NCBI GenBank assembly: GCA_949752735.1
Contig: OX457042.1
Location: forward strand, 60,983,468-61,047,467
Length of the DNA stretch: 64,000 nucleotides
Reading direction: 5' to 3'
DNA from: Lumbricus terrestris
Taxonomy: Eukaryota; Annelida; Clitellata; Crassiclitellata; Lumbricidae
The notes beneath the pieces were generated by a model. The model was not told where the DNA came from, made no database searches, and was given only the letters and a program-made list of their open reading frames with translations. The translations under genes were made by a program, and so were the position numbers. How positions within the stretch are numbered: the stretch's first letter is position 1; the number at the start of each line of letters is the position of its first letter. This document shows positions 34,673-45,454 of the stretch, piece after piece.

Positions 34673-35640
34673 TGTGGCGGACAGGCCACAAGAGAGTTAC
34701 ACGTAAAAGATAAATTGGCCGGTAACTCGCGGGAGTAACCCTGACTCTCTTTAGGTAGCCATTTGGCTTGGTAGAAAAGAATCTGAAACCGGTTTCGTTG
34801 GAATTTAGGTTTCGCTACATTTATACGGAAGACCGATTGGGGTTTTAAAGCCAAAGTATAGAGTGTTGCCGGTGGAATAAAGCCTGCCATACGGTGCGGT
34901 GCTTATAACATGGAGTAGTTGCCGACTACTCCATACGTACTGGGACTTGTTCATGGTGAAATCGGTTGTGTTCGACTGTCTCTACAGGATTGGCATTGGC
35001 CATTCGAACATAATTTGGCGATCCTGAGTGTATGCGGTTGTGAGAGCTTGTGTTGACGATCTTCCAGGGTTCTCTTCCTTGTAATCGATCTCACGGGGTT
35101 TAGTCTTCCGTTTCAGGGGTACGTGATACCAGGCCGGAGACGCCGCAGCTCCGTTGGTCTGCGGAAGTGACACGGTTGAGTATAGGGTGAAATCCCCTGG
35201 TGAAGTGTACGAAGGTTATCTTTGGTTCCACGCATTGGTGATTCTGCAGGATTGGGTTGGGCTCCTACCTGCAAGGGAAGCTGCGTGTTGAATTCACGAT
35301 CCTGCCGTCTTGGCGATCGTTGAGAGTCTTTTGAGCGTAACGTGGGTGTTACGGGAGTGGAGAGTGGTGACTCCACGGGTGCGCATGAAGCCGACGCCTC
35401 GGCGATATTCGTGCTAATTAGTAAAACAGAGGCGCCAAGTTCTTCGGGTTGATTATTGGAACAGTAGAGAGTTATCGCTCCCCTCGGGTAGAGGATAGTT
35501 TGTGGCCTTAGCAAACTAGGATCGTGGGAAGTAGAGTAAATTCTGAGAGTAAAGACCAAGTGTTATTGAGGGTTTTTACCTGAGGTCCGTAACTGTTGAG
35601 TTAGGGCGAACGGCGCCAGTAGAATATACAGAAATAAATA
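34673..35640 (+). promoter_or_regulatory. LTR-like end B
   Basis: It starts TGTGGCGGACAGGCCACAA. It carries TATACGGAAGACCGATTG and GGTGGAATAAAGCCTGCC (AATAAA at 34876-34881). From there to ~35220 it aligns, in inverted orientation, with LTR-like end C, including GGATTGGCATTGGC, GAGTGTATGCGGTTGTGAGA and CAGGGTTCTCTTCCTTGTAA. The 3' limit is approximate. Confidence 0.6.
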
Positions 35641-35960
35641 AGTCTCTTCGGAGACGGGGTTACCCGTTACCTGTCCCCCCAAGACCGCCAGGTCTTTTAT
35701 TTTTTTCCGTTTCTACGGGAAACAGACCAGCATCTACCACCCCGCTCTTCCGAGCGGCCGAGAAGACCAAGTCTCGGAGAAGGCCGCTTATCGCTGTTGA
35801 TCGTTGGACGAGTGAGGCGAGCACTCGGGAAGCGCGCCGCGTACCTTGTACACGGCGGCGGCGCGTGTTCCGTTGACAGGCTAAGTGCGAAAGTTGGGAG
35901 TTTCGGGCGCTGCAGGTCTCGATCGCTTCCGGGCTTCAGCTTGACTCTGCCCGGTAGCGT

Positions 35961-36857
35961 GTGGGCAGCGTGAACCGTCTCTCCGTGGAATTCATTGGCA
36001 CAAAGATGGGCACACGGTCATGGCGTATCCTCGGCCTAGGGCCGCTGGAATGGTCCTGGTTTAAGTCACTTCAGTTGCCGGTCCAAGAAACATCCTCAGT
36101 AGTCCCCGTCGGTGGCGAGGGCTCGGTGGCTGCCAAATGCAGCATGGTGCGCCAAGGAACGGGAAATACGGGCAAGAAAACAGAGACCGCAGGCGCGACG
36201 GGTTGCGTACGGCGAGGGCGCTCTGCCGGTGGGACAACGAACCCTGTGTTGGGAGTCGGCCATCCTCCATCTCAGGACGTCGCCTACTCGGTGACCGCGG
36301 ACTCGGCAGAGAGCGAGTCCGACGATACGGCGCTGCATACCAGGTCGCAGGCCTCGGTGTCAGGGGCTTCTTCGACCGCCAGTGAAGGGAACGACGGCGC
36401 ACACGCCGCAGACAGCGACTCGGGAGGCTCGGGCAATCCTGGTACGATAAAGGGTCTCCCAGGTCCTGGGCAGCCAGAGACTCTTGGTGGCGCAGGGGCC
36501 ACCGAGAGAGAACGACTCGGTCGAACAGAGGCGCTTGCGGACGACGGCAATAGGGAAGCGTCGCAGGCGTTGTCTGTTGAGGGTCGGACGCCACAGATTT
36601 GCAATCGACCGATACCGATGCTGGTCGCGAACGACCGATGCTGGTCTTTGCCGACACCAAGCAAAGAACAGAGGACAGTTTACCGAGCCTGTACCGAATT
36701 TCCCTCGCGCCTTACTCGCGAGTTATCAACACTTTCACGGGCAACCAAGGTAAAACGAACACTTTCACATCAAGTTTCAAACGATCGGACTTCGAATGGT
36801 AAGGTTCACCTGACACGGGAAATGCTACCTAACGTGAGTCACACTTACTCCCGCTAG
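35961..36857 (+). CDS. Gag-like N-terminal ORF, longer variant
   Basis: A 298-codon frame. The better start by homology is the Met at 36006 (MGTRSWRILGLGPLEWSWFK). It contains the GLGPLEWSWF block and a long acidic, serine/glycine-rich region (residues ~90-190), and ends in sequence with the GATGCTGGTC core repeat. It is the third variant of the gag-like N-terminus in the composite. Immediately after its stop, at about 36858, the sequence switches to the inverted leader of LTR-like end C. Confidence 0.5.
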   Translation: MGSVNRLSVEFIGTKMGTRSWRILGLGPLEWSWFKSLQLPVQETSSVVPVGGEGSVAAKCSMVRQGTGNTGKKTETAGATGCVRRGRSAGGTTNPVLGVGHPPSQDVAYSVTADSAESESDDTALHTRSQASVSGASSTASEGNDGAHAADSDSGGSGNPGTIKGLPGPGQPETLGGAGATERERLGRTEALADDGNREASQALSVEGRTPQICNRPIPMLVANDRCWSLPTPSKEQRTVYRACTEFPSRLTRELSTLSRATKVKRTLSHQVSNDRTSNGKVHLTREMLPNVSHTYSR

Positions 36858-38567
36858 TTTCCCTGTAACTGTAATTGCGCGTCAGTCGGGCAAACTATCC
36901 TTCCCGACTGAACACGTATTTGCCCATCCTTACGCTGACAGAGTGTAAGGAGCTGCTCTCTTATCTGACAAGCCTCTACCCGGCTGCTTACGGGCGGCCT
37001 TACGTTAACACTTTTCAGGTAACCAAATGTATATGTATCACGCACGACTGAGGCCGCTGTCTTCCTCAGACGAACGGGTCAACCACTGACGGAAACACCA
37101 GCAAACGTTATAGTACACGACGTCAAACGTATTCAGCCTCACCAAGCGTTAGCAATGAATCGGGGCGAGAATAGCACAAGTCACCGACCAAAACCTTCAC
37201 TCAATGACGGAAGAAACACGGCGGCACCAGCGCCCGGCAATCGAAGCGCCCTCGGACCGATACAACGTCGATCGAGGCGGACGGTCGAAAACCTTCAATA
37301 AAGTCCAATGCGGTCGGTATGACCAAGCGATCAATTCACACAGATTCAAGTATTATTTCAGTCAATCAAACCAAGTATAGACGTAAGTAACCGTATCAAG
37401 TGTATAAGTAGCTTCCTGGCGCGACCGTGGCGGAGAGGGCTGAGTCCTACAGCTGCCGGGTCATCTGCTCAGGCCCATGATGAAACACTGTAAGTAAAAG
37501 TATATATTCTCTGAGGGCGCTCCCCTCTACGCGTGTATTTAATTGTACCCGCAGACCAATGGAGCTGCGGCTTCTCCGATATTCACCGACTGAGTCTTAT
37601 TCCCGCGGGTCGCCTTTCACCGAGGTGCCGCTTTCAGGGAATTCATGCTGCCGAAGCTGAACCAAGATAGAACTGAAGTCAAGACACCCAACGAACTTGA
37701 ACAACTGGAACAGACAGTCTCTCACAACGTGTCGCAGAATACTGTTTCTAAAGCCAAGAATACAACGAAGCTCTCTCGTATAAATGTAACAAATCACCCA
37801 ACTTGGCGTGAACGTGGTGGGCGGCGCCCAGCCGCACTACCGGGTAAACGACACCAGCGTAATGTATGAAAATGAATGCCTTTGCAATTACGTATCTTTC
37901 ACCAGGAGATTTCACCCTTTACACAAACGTTTTCCCTCCCGCAGACCTACAGAGCTGCGGCGTCTCTGGCCATATTATCACGTACCCCTGTAACGGAAGA
38001 TTAAACCCAGTGAGATCGATTACAAGGAAGAGAACCCTGAAAGATCGTCAACACAAGCTCTCACAACCGCATACACTCAGGATCGCCAAATCATGTTCGA
38101 ATAGCCAATGCCAATCCTGTCGAGACAGTCGAACACAACCGAAATCACTATGAACGAATTCACGCACACAGTACGTATGGAGTAGTCGGCAACTAGTCCA
38201 CGTTATAAGCAACGCACCGTGCGGCAGGCTTTATTCCACCGGAATAACGCTGTCTGCACGCTATGGTTTGGCTTAAACGTGGACATCGGTCTTCCGTATG
38301 AAAAATGGCAATATTATAGGAAATCGTTAACTGAGGTTCGTACGTCCTCTTATACCCCTCCAGGGCCAATATATATATGTATGTACGCCTATCAGGAAGG
38401 TTATCCCGACATGGGGTACCTTCGGCCAAAAAGTTATCATGTACCAAAGTGATCTCAAACGACTTTTACGAGTTTTAAACGGTCTGTAAACACTCCCATG
38501 GGTCTATCAATATTGTTTTTATACGCTCACATTGACTAATATTATGTCTTGTGGCATGTCCGCCACA
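36858..38567 (-). mobile_element. Inverted LTR-like end C with leader
   Basis: On the minus strand it starts at 38567 with TGTGGCGGACATGCCACAA. It has TATAAAAACA near 38521, CATACGGAAGACCGATG and GGTGGAATAAAGCCTGCC (AATAAA as TTTATT at 38230-38235). It continues through sequence shared with end B to about 37850, then a leader down to 36862. The leader's far end matches the reverse complement of 31740-31890. It therefore meets the plus-strand ORF at 36857 head to head. Confidence 0.6.
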
Positions 38568-39549
38568 TAAGCATCTCCGTCACCACCACAAGTTCCGGGT
38601 TCCGTTCCTCGATCCTATCCCATCTAAGTCTACACCTCTGTGCGAGATACTAGTTCAATAACATAGGCCTACGTGTATCTTTCAGATTCTGAGGACGGTG
38701 ATTTTTGGATGGGATCACATAAACTCAAAAAGGGTGCGTGTAATATGGGGATATATGGAGAATTTGGAAGAAAATTTGAGTATGCATTGACCTACAATCC
38801 TACATCATGTAGGCTATGTATGTATTGGATAGCCTGTGTGGCTGAAAGGCTAGCTCAGTCTGGATGTCTGCCTGATTAATTCTTTTCTTTCCATCGCCTG
38901 TCTCCAGTTGGGTTGTTATATTATAGTAGACTATTTTGCTTTATGCGTCTGACTGTCTACGTTCCTTCCTGCTTCAGCTTGTCAAAGTAAGCGGCAAAAG
39001 CAGGAGAGAGAAGACTACGATGGCCAAGAAGTTGTCATTATGGTGTGAAGGATAACCCCGGTCTTTACAACTTTATCAGGATATCAACCTACAGCAGGCC
39101 TTGAATCTGCATCCGCCCATACATTTAGCCTACTGCAAATTCTTCTGTCTGCAGCCTATGTGTGATTTTTAGCAGAACCTAATTGTCTTCGATTACATCA
39201 CCCATTTCCCCCGCTCTTACTTCATGCACACGGGTGACCTTCGCCGTATCGGTCTAATGGTTGACTTGAAAACTGCATGTAATCACCATATCTATTATAG
39301 TTCACGCCAAATTTCAACAGGCCTGCTCTTTTCCTGAACATAAATATCACTCAAATAAACCGTCTCAAAGATGTTCACTTTGGGCTGTTACTATCATGTT
39401 TGTGTCCAACTTTTACCAGTAACATCTCGTCGGTTCACGCAACTAGGCAAAAAGTAACTGCACAAGATCTGATTTTCAACTGCACAAATCTCTTTCCCAA
39501 CTACACTCTTTGTGTCCAGCTGCACGTTAAAATAACCCCTGGTACAGCA

Positions 39550-42040
39550 TTTAACAAAATTTTGATAGTGAACCAGAAAGATCTACTTCAAATAATTTTC
39601 TTTTAAATCCTTCAAATATTATGAGACATGTTGATCGTTGACATTGGAGTCAGATCTCATAGCGATCCAGAATTTCGACGCAGATTCTTGATTGAGAAGG
39701 CCTTGAAAATTAGTTGTGGCCCTGGGCCTTCAAATACTGTCCTAGGCCCTGAGGCTACCAATTTCATTAAAAACAATTTTAAGGTTCATATTGCAGCAGC
39801 CTGTCGATATGTCATCAAATGGCTTAGGTACAGCAGTTTGAAGTGCTAAATCCTTAAAGTCGTTTTCCCAAAACTCACGATTTCCGACATACCTCGTTAT
39901 TGCTCCAAGCCCTTCAATTGCAATCTTAAGACCCGTTTTTTACTACAGCAAATTATGTCCAATATAAAGACCTACAAATTCTGTATGCGAACTAAATTGG
40001 CGCTGATGCAGAAAAACACAAGCGAAAAATTAAGGAAAGTAATTTTTGACCGCAAAAACGAGCATTCAGACTTTCACACAGAAGAAGTAAGCGGAAAGAA
40101 ACATCTTATTTGATCTGAAACAGAGAAACATTGATTAGGTCTATAGGCCCTATGTTACGAAGTTAAAGAGACTTAGATGCAAAACACAAAAAAATATTTC
40201 GCGCGAATATTATGTAAACATTCATCATGTTTAACCTACTGCGACCACAGATAAATTTTACGATCTCATAATTATGAGGACAGAATTATTTTATCATAGT
40301 GGTAAAACTCGGTGGTTTTTTTTCTCCCAAAAACTTCGTTTCTTCTTTTTTTATTTTTCGCATCGTTCTTATCGTTTTTTTTATTTAACTTTGTTTATTT
40401 ACTTTTATTATTTTTTATTTTATTTTATTTTATTTATTTTTTATTTTTTATTTTTTTTTAGTTTTATTATTATTTATTTTTTTGTCTGATGTTCCATACG
40501 TTTTCTCCGTACTCTCAAGAATTATTCAGCTTACTATAATAGTGTCATTTCAGCTAAATGCATGTATAGTGTCATTATGTAATTGTTTCAATCATCATTT
40601 GAGAAATGCAAGTAGTAGGTCTCCACAAGATGTGAAATTTGTAAAAGTTATTTTTATATAAAATTGTCGGGCCTATAATAATTATTAATATATATAAGTA
40701 ACACTTTTAAATACAAACTTATGTACAATATATAATTGAGTACACATCTATGGTCTTTGCTTCTGATTAGATTTTAGTTGCGTTATGTTGATCAGCATGA
40801 ACTTATGTGGACCTAAATTATTTAGATTTGAAAAGATTTCAATAACTCTAATTTTTCTGAATTCCTTATTAAACCAAAGTTATAAGAAAAATAGCTGTGG
40901 TAGATTAATGTTACTTATACCAAATACTAATTAATTTGGCCTAACAGCCTAATAAAGTTGTGTTATTTGCAGATTAAGATAAAATTTAAAAGGTTTTAAG
41001 CTTAAAATGAAGTTTCAGATGCGACAAAGGTAAATTATTTTTCGTTTCCGTTTTTGTCATTTTTTTAACGACAATTTTTCTATTTTATTTACATCGTTTT
41101 TTTTACTTCTATGAGATTTGTAATAGAGAATTAATATTACAAGAGCTTCAACAAAGAGATTCAGGAAAGTGCGCGGACGCTCTGTTGTGGCCTATAATAT
41201 TATTACACTGCAGAACTCTGCATCTGCTTTATCCAATAGAAAACACCGAAACCTAGCGTCATTAAACTTTGGAAACGTTGTAGGCTAGACGTAGCTTTTA
41301 CACTTAAGCGGTTTTGCTGTTGATAATTATTGTCACACGTCATGAAGTATAACCCAGAAGATTCACTTTCCACCAGTGACCACCGCAGACTTTTGATTAA
41401 TAAATGCATTCCTTTATTAGTTTATTTATTGGTTTATTTCCTCGGTCTGTAAACTATTTGCTGATGGAGGTGGGGACAAAGCTGCAGTAACATCATAGTC
41501 TTCGTCGTTGCCGCCGCCGCCGTCGTCGTCATCATAATCATCATCATCATCATCACCAGCATCATCATCATCATCAAGCGCTTTTTTCGAAGGGGATCTG
41601 CCTTCACTGTCCGGGTCGATGTGTCACGGGACCCTCGGTCGGGTCGCCTACAGTTGTAAACGTCGTCTTATTTATCTCGAAGTGACCAAACATTGAAACT
41701 TCCCTTGTTACGACCATCCTTGAAGTATTATAATTATACAGCGTAGAGGTTTGGCAAAGTGGACGAACTAGTGGGAAGCACAATGACGTTAAATAGTGTC
41801 AATAAGTAGCCTAAGAATGGGCGGAGACTTAGGGAGGGCGCGGGGGACGGTCCCCTCCAAATTTTGTGGTGGAGGGGGACGGAGGTGCTTAGATCCTCCC
41901 CTGTATTTAAGAAATATCATTATAAATTACTACAGCGTTATCCACTGTCTATCCATAATGAAATTTTTTTTAGGATGACAGCCTAAAATGCTATCATTAC
42001 AGTTTTCAAATTGAAAATATTTTAAACAATGGGAGGGGAC
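39550..42040. other. Intergenic, AT-rich; microsatellites and a repeat leader
   Basis: No supported gene. A T-rich, nearly pure pyrimidine/AT stretch is at 40310-40485 and an ATC-type microsatellite at 41529-41577. A G-rich leader at 41830-41900, with GGACGGAGGTGCTTAGATCC and CTACAGCGTTATCCACTG, matches the leader of the ~120-bp monomer module in element Y. The module then runs to 42040. Confidence 0.6.
41529..41577. repeat. (CAT)n microsatellite
   Basis: CATCAT/ATCATC trinucleotide run with a few interruptions, preceded by GCCGCCGCCGCCGTCGTCGTC. Confidence 0.9.
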
Positions 42041-42218
42041 ATATTGTCACGTTCGTCTAAAAGATGATTCAAGAGTCTTGAGGTCTCGAGTGTAAATCAC
42101 GACACGGTGTAAATCGAGCACCCTCGACTAACTCAATCTTATGTGACACCAATGTAGTTTAACCCGGAACCACACTAAACACATGCTGATATTCAGTTAA
42201 CAATTCACGCAACTCATT

Positions 42219-43342
42219 TCAACATTCCTCAGACACATCACACTGTAACACCTTAACTTCCAAGGTCACCTCAGACACATCCATCATAGGATCACCCATC
42301 AACAACGAAGCAATCACATCATCAAGCGACCCATCAGGAATCACATCAACCGACAACGATGCAACCACATCATCACGTGACCCAACAGGAGTCACATCAA
42401 CAATCAAAGATTCAACCACATCATTCACTATGTCAAAAGCCTTCCGAGACGCATCAACATTTCCTCGGCCTTCAGCCAACTCAAGTAAAGGCTTCAATTC
42501 ACTCGAGTCTCTCTGACATTGAATACACTCCGTTCTCGATACGGCCGACCCAAATAAATCATTTTCAACAACAACAGGCGCCTCGTCGTATAACCACTTC
42601 AAATCACCGCCCTCATAATTCACTTCAGCAGACAATTCGCCCAACAAATCACTCCGTTCATTCGTACCACATACACTCAGCTCACTTTGACCCACATCAG
42701 CCGTCGGCAAACTCGACGCATCACGGCATAATAAACTCTCTTCCTCCATTCGTTCCTCTTCATATGCCTTAGTTTGTGCACGCGTTAATACAGCTTTGTC
42801 AACAATCTCACCTTGCATCCCCAAATCATTCCCAAGCAGAATCGCAACGGAATCCACAGGCAACTCATTCACCAAACAACATAACACAGTTCCAGACACA
42901 AATTCACATTCCAATTTCACTTCAACCAACTGTCGTTCCATGACTACACCAATTATTCCACGAAGTAAACGAAACTCACCAAGTAGCACATAATCATTTT
43001 CATCCAACCATTCACGACTCACCAAACTTTGAAGCGAACCAGTATCTCTTAAACAGACTAGCGACTTTTTTTCATTCCGATTATTCATGACAGAACCATT
43101 TACACAAAACGGAGCGTACAATTTATCCACTGTACAAATAGGTGTGACAAATCCTTTATCAGAAACAGGCACCAATTCCGTTTGGACAAAACCCACAGGC
43201 TTCGGACCCCTCCAATTTTGTTCCTTAGGCCGCTCCTTGTTTTTCAATTTCTCACAAGACGATACCACGTGCCCCCAATTTTACAATAGGTGCACGTGAC
43301 CTGTTCTTCAAAACCATTCACATCGTCGTACTCACGAGCAGG
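42219..43342 (-). pseudogene. Zinc knuckle plus retroviral-type aspartic protease
   Basis: The frame ends at 42219. Upstream of the first Met (43268) the same frame is open and encodes a CCHC knuckle, CTYCKIGGHVVSSC (about 43265-43306). The protease motif LVCLRDTGSLQSLVS (about residues 70-85 from that Met) contains the catalytic DTG. An acidic, poorly conserved tail follows with no RT. It is the continuation of the gag frame at 44718-43794, cut off by a miniature element at 43348-43788. Products of this type would bind RNA and process a Gag polyprotein; here it is disrupted. Confidence 0.65.
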
Positions 43343-43347
43343 TGTCA

Positions 43348-43788
43348 CGAAATAGAGTATCCCCCGTATTAATTGTATCCCCCCAAATTAAAAAAAGTCG
43401 AAAAAATCGTTTCTGCGTGTATTTTTCTTTGCAAATTAATTTTCATCTGCTTTGTTTTGAACAATGACACTAACAGGTATGTTTATTCCTACTAGATAAT
43501 TTGTTTTGCCCTGTTTTTAGAGCACTTAAAACATTTAAAACACTTAAGAACACTCAGAGTCACTAAATAAATTCGAGTTGACTTTATCTGATCATTGCTT
43601 AGGACACTTAAGACAATTGGAGTCACTTTAAATTTTGATTACAGCATAAATGTTTTTATTATGCGCATTTTTCAAAAAAGAGGATAGAATAGTTTATCCC
43701 CTCGGATAGTATAGGCCGGCTAATTCCATCCGGGGGGATAGATTAATTTATCCCCCCGGATAGCTTTCAGGGGGGATACTCCGTTTCG
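43348..43788. mobile_element. 441-bp miniature inverted-repeat element
   Basis: The left end CGAAATAGAGTATCCCCC is mirrored by the right end GGGGGGATACTCCGTTTCG. TGTCA flanks both sides (43343-43347 and 43789-43793; the duplication could be one or two bases longer). GGGGGATA repeats lie inside both ends. It separates the gag and protease ORFs, which are in line once it is discounted. Confidence 0.8.
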
Positions 43789-43793
43789 TGTCA

Positions 43794-44718
43794 CAGGCTT
43801 ACGAAAACCGTAATTACCTCTGTTAGGCGAACGTTTGCCCCAATTAGACCAATCTTTGCACCCACTATCTCTAGGCGGTGACCTTCTATCCCAGTCAAAC
43901 GAATCCCTCTGGGCACCATCTCTGAAAGCGGAACGTCGTCCCCCCTCAAAAGAATCACGTTTAAACCCCCCAGTGGTTTCAATGGGTACCTGTTTGTACA
44001 AAACAGCATATTCATCAGCCATACGCGCAGCAGCAGCTACAGACTCGGGATGTTTGTCAACTAACCAACGGTGTTCCTCAAGAGGCAAGGATTTGACAAA
44101 TTGCTCCATCATTAACACTTCACGCATGCGCACCAAATTATACCATGCATTTTCACCCTCTAGCCAGCGTTGAAAAGGAATTTGCATGCGATAAGCATAA
44201 TTAGAAAACGTTTCCAATCTCTCCTTGCCCATTTCCATAAAACGCTTCCTATAGAACTCAGGTACACTTTCGTACGCAACCAGTAAAGCATCCTTCACCA
44301 CATCATACTGCATACATTCATCCAACGACAACCCAGAAAACACTTTCGCATCTCTACTAGCCAATTGTGGTTGTAACAGCGACGTCCATTTTTCCTTTGG
44401 AATTTTGAGTAATGCCATGGCCTGCTCAAACGCCGCAAAATCATACTCAATGTCAGCCGGTTCGAATTTCGGTACAAATTTTATAGCAGACCCAAAACGA
44501 ACCGATTCAACGCCCCCAACGGGTCGCTCCGCAAAACCACCCATTTCCACTTTTCGCATTTCCAGCTCTAATTTTTTCGTCTCCACCTCAGCCTGTAATC
44601 TTTTCTCTTCGGCCTGAAACCTTCCTTCATCCTCCTGACGTCGTTCTTCTGCCTCAGCTGCAAATCTCATTTTCTCAACCTCCATTTGCATTTTCTTATC
44701 CTCGGTTTCCATTTTCAT
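43794..44718 (-). pseudogene. Coiled-coil gag (SCAN-like)
   Basis: From the Met at 44718, residues 1-55 are a glutamate/lysine-rich coiled coil (EEKRLQAEVETKKLELEM). A capsid-like region follows with KFVPKFEPADIEYDFAAFEQ, YRKRFMEMGKERLETFSNYA, FVKSLPLEEHRWLVDKHPES and AADEYAVLYK-like phrases. This is the SCAN-related gag fold of certain Ty3/gypsy elements. An Arg/Asp/Ser-rich tail (RDSFDWDRRSPPRDS) precedes the knuckle. The frame's last 25 codons (to 43720) come from the inserted miniature element. More coiled-coil sequence lies upstream of the first Met beyond a stop near 44734. Confidence 0.7.
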
Positions 44719-45072
44719 TTTCTTCTCCTCGGCTTACATTTTCATTTTCTTCTTCTCAACCTCAACCTGTATCCTCAGTTTCTCGACCTCTATTTTCAAT
44801 TTCTCTTTCTCTCTTTCCCACGGGACTCGACGGTCCAAAATGCCAACGAGGGCGAAAACACATTAAACCAGCGACTACGCTGAAGAAAGACCACCTGGTC
44901 CTCGCTACAACCACACAATGTCTAACAGCTTAAGCCTGTCATTCAATTTATAGGCAAACGCATAGATTGGCGCCCCCACCATCCTTTAACTCAATAGTTC
45001 ATCAACACACGTGCGACCATAGCTCTAGTGTAAGCAGCAAACGCGGTGTAAGACACAAATGTCTAACAATAT

Positions 45073-45454
45073 ATATAATTGGAGTCTTAAGCCATGTCAC
45101 TGAGCACTGAAATCATGAATAATTTTGTGAAGATGTAAGTTAGAAAAGCTTCGATTACAGTATGGAAATCCAAACAATTGGGATGCGACACTCTTAAGAA
45201 TTAAACATTGATTATCAGCATTGGAACTGAGTAATTTTATTGAGATGACAGGTTAAATTACTACAATTAAAATATGAAAATTCAAAAAATTTAAACAATG
45301 TCGATATGACATTCATTAAAGTCTTAAGCCATGTCATTCAGCAATGAAATTATGAGAAATTTTTTGAGATCACGTCCTAAAATGTTTCCATTACAGTGTA
45401 GAAATCTAAAAAAATAAAACAATGAGGGGGAACTTTGAAGTCTTAAATTAGGAC
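45073..45454. repeat. Degenerate ~120-bp monomer array, middle part
   Basis: About three monomers, with GGAGTCTTAAGCCATGTCA, GAGCACTGAAATCATGA and CCTAAAATGTTTCCATTAC phrases. It continues the array of 41930-42040 and resumes at 48225. Confidence 0.7.

Larger units (their letters stand above)
24725..38567. mobile_element. 13.84-kb LTR-retroelement composite inserted in element Y
   Basis: The insert begins TGTGGCGTTCG and ends GTCCGCCACA, so its tips are TGTGGC/GCCACA. It is flanked by TAAG on both sides (24721-24724 and 38568-38571). Element Y copy 1 has the intact, single-TAAG site. LTR elements of the Ty3/gypsy type make 4-5 bp duplications and have TG...CA ends. The right tip is a true LTR-like start on the minus strand, but the left tip lies inside a gag-like ORF. 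Contents: a minus-strand polyprotein, a 671-bp direct repeat, three LTR-like ends (30388 +, 34673 +, 38567 -) and two more gag-like ORFs. It is therefore a rearranged composite rather than one clean element. Confidence 0.75.
21121..39541 (+). mobile_element. Element Y copy 2, expanded by two nested insertions
   Basis: The left end is CAGGGGTTATTTTAAGG and the right end is CGTTAAAATAACCCCTG. The flanks are CTACAGCA (21113-21120) and GTACAGCA (39542-39549), an 8-bp target duplication with one mismatch. Subtracting the inserts at 21882-23727 and 24725-38567 and their duplications leaves about 2.72 kb, the same as copy 1 in opposite orientation. The termini and 8-bp duplication fit a non-autonomous hAT-type element. 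No transposase frame is visible. Together the copies make the largest inverted repeat in the window. Confidence 0.85.
42045..45068 (-). mobile_element. Gag/protease retroelement inserted in the monomer array
   Basis: The insert starts TGTCACGTTCG and ends GTCTAACA, i.e. TG...CA tips. It is flanked by ATAT (42041-42044 and 45069-45072) in low-complexity sequence. The surrounding monomer array continues on both sides. On the minus strand it encodes a coiled-coil/SCAN-like gag and a zinc-knuckle/aspartic-protease ORF. I could not find two matching LTRs, and RT and integrase are absent, so it is incomplete. A 441-bp miniature element splits its coding region. Confidence 0.6.

Noticed and set aside
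37424..37500. tRNA-like sequence GTGGCGGAGAGGGCTGAG
   Set aside because: It resembles a tRNA 5' half but has no B-box or closing acceptor stem; it lies in the retroelement leader.
41203..41409. Short minus-strand ORF
   Set aside because: Sixty-eight codons with no family phrase, in AT-rich intergenic DNA.
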